Below are positions 62,967 to 64,000 of a DNA stretch of 64,000 nucleotides, in pieces (position 1 is the stretch's first letter; each line of letters starts with the position of its first letter). The stretch covers positions 124,510 through 188,509 of the forward strand of contig NW_013657673.1 of assembly GCF_000142905.1 (NCBI RefSeq), given 5' to 3'. Under the pieces are notes generated by a model. That model searched no databases. It was not told where the DNA came from and was given only the letters and a program-made list of their open reading frames with translations. This DNA comes from Thecamonas trahens ATCC 50062. Taxonomy: Eukaryota > Apusozoa > Apusomonadida > Apusomonadidae. A program made the translations under genes and the position numbers.

Positions 62967-64000
62967 ATGCCCGCCCGCACTCCGCCCACCCTCCGCCACC
63001 AGGTCTTCCGCTGTGTCTCGTCACTTCCGGTGGTACTCGTTGCGGCTATGCTGGCCTGGGGTGGCCACACTGCGCTGTTTGTGGTCACGCCGTACCTCCT
63101 CGCCTCGCCGGCGGCGCAGACGTCGGCGCTGTTCGCAGGAGCAACGTACGCGGCATCGGCGGCGTTTGCGGCCACGCTTGTGGCGGGAACGGTGGCATAC
63201 GGCCACACGGTGGCCTGCACCCGCGGCAATGCTGTCCCGCTGGTCTTTGCCTCGGACTCGCCGGCACGGATCCGGCGGGTGGAGAGGGCTCTGGCCGGTG
63301 GCGCCGCCCCGGGCGAGCTGGAGAGCCTTGCCGACCGCAATCTGGCTGTGGTGGCGATGACGGTCAAGGAGCGGACGGGCGGTGGGCGCAAGTTCCGCTA
63401 TTGTCGCCCGTGCGGCGCCTTTAAGCCTGATCGCGCCCATCACTGCTCCACATGCGGCCGCTGTGTGCTGCGGATGGACCACCACTGCCCTTGGGTGAAC
63501 AACTGCGTCGGCGCCGGCAACCACAAAACCTTCTTCTTTTTCTCATCTACATCGCGCTGGCCTGCGTCCTCGCCGCGGGCCTATGCGCCGTGGCTGTCTT
63601 TGGCGTTGCAACACGCGCTCCTGTCGACGAGGTCGCGCCGCTAGCTGCGGAAAGCGCGCGCGCAGCCTCTGCTGCGCCCGGTGGCTTGCTCACCGATGTC
63701 AAGACGCAGGCGGCGCGCGGCGCGGTGAGAAGGGCGCGGGTGCTGGGCGCCAACGTGTTTGAGCTTGGCGCGTCGGCGGTGGCCCTCCTGTTTGTGGCTG
63801 CTGTCTTTGGCCTTGCCCTCCTTGCCTTTGCCGGCATGCATCTCACGCTGCTCGTGCGCAACCAGACAACGCTCGAGTCATTCGAGTCGTCGCGCTCGGG
63901 CTCGCGGTACCGGCTCGACTGGCGAAGCAACCTAGCATCGGTGATGGGCGCTGATCCGTGGACCTGGCTTGTCCCGACGTACGCAAAAGGCATCGACGGC
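62967..64000 (+). CDS. DHHC palmitoyltransferase, 3' partial (one frame break)
   Basis: Protein S-acyltransferase of the zDHHC family. Starts [14 protein letters not shown] at 62967; two N-terminal membrane segments, then the Cys-rich domain [21 protein letters not shown] and the active motif [12 protein letters not shown]. The frame breaks at a five-T run (63537-63541). One added T gives [20 protein letters not shown] and the next two membrane segments. The TTxE motif (NQTTLESFE) and a DPWTW segment follow. The reading frame is still open at the last base of the window, so the C-terminus is missing. Uncorrected, the ORF stops at 63644. Confidence 0.85.

Noticed and set aside
1-64000. tRNA, rRNA or mobile elements
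   Set aside because: I found no tRNA-like TTCGA arm with a matching acceptor stem, no rRNA, and no transposase, reverse transcriptase or terminal repeats by eye. A covariance-model scan could still reveal small RNAs.

Overview
This is a GC-rich, gene-dense eukaryotic nuclear window with about 25 protein genes on both strands and no bacterial-style operons. It carries Sec23, exportin-2/CSE1, UTP3/SAS10, an RNA polymerase III RPC7-like subunit, a PARP1-type enzyme, a Miro-like GTPase, an MRPL45-like mitoribosomal protein, a DHHC acyltransferase and a vacuolar H+-pyrophosphatase. Introns are few (usually one, near the 5' end) and short (about 90-460 nt). Six of the eight placed here start with GTACGC or GTACGT, and most contain long runs of G or C. 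The mix suggests a free-living flagellated protist. The style resembles apusomonads such as Thecamonas, but that is from memory and not proven by the sequence.

Layout. 1-8.3 kb: ABCG half transporter (+), phytanoyl-CoA dioxygenase-like protein (+), a repeat protein of unknown function (+), RPC7-like acidic protein (-), SAS10/UTP3 (-). 8.4-15.5 kb: one very large membrane protein (-) made of a signal peptide, FG-GAP/VCBS repeats, a parallel beta-helix region, a Cys-rich stretch and about nine membrane segments. 15.6-23 kb: PARP1-like, FAXDC2/sterol-oxidase-like hydroxylase, a secreted Cys-rich protein and a nuclear-looking low-complexity protein (all -). 23.7-31.4 kb (+): Miro-like GTPase, double AAA ATPase, F-box/coiled-coil protein. 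31.5-33.3 kb (-): SSUH2-like protein. 33.6-47.7 kb (-): a giant coiled-coil gene of about 4,676 codons with a 21-copy, 42-bp coding repeat. 48-53 kb: EFCAB10-like (-), MRPL45-like (+), Sec23 (+). 53.3-64 kb: CSE1 (-), two small unassigned ORFs (-), archaemetzincin (+), acid lipase (-), H+-PPase (+), DHHC acyltransferase (+, runs off the end).

Most important for a user: many long genes are broken in this sequence by single-base slips, nearly all one missing base and usually in a short homopolymer. Nine such breaks were placed (near 11665, 13628, 30590, 32697, 37501, 39185, 57772, 62468, 63539), and a tenth is likely near 21053. At each break the neighbouring frames carry the expected continuation of the same protein. 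I read them as one gene each, most likely with consensus errors, not as pseudogenes or separate genes.

The genes are mostly unrelated housekeeping and surface-protein genes. I see no clustered pathway. The most unusual items are the FG-GAP/beta-helix/multipass protein, the giant coiled-coil gene, the CSE1 start codon split by an intron, the Miro-like protein lacking its second GTPase domain, and the AAA protein with Asn in place of the Walker B Glu.
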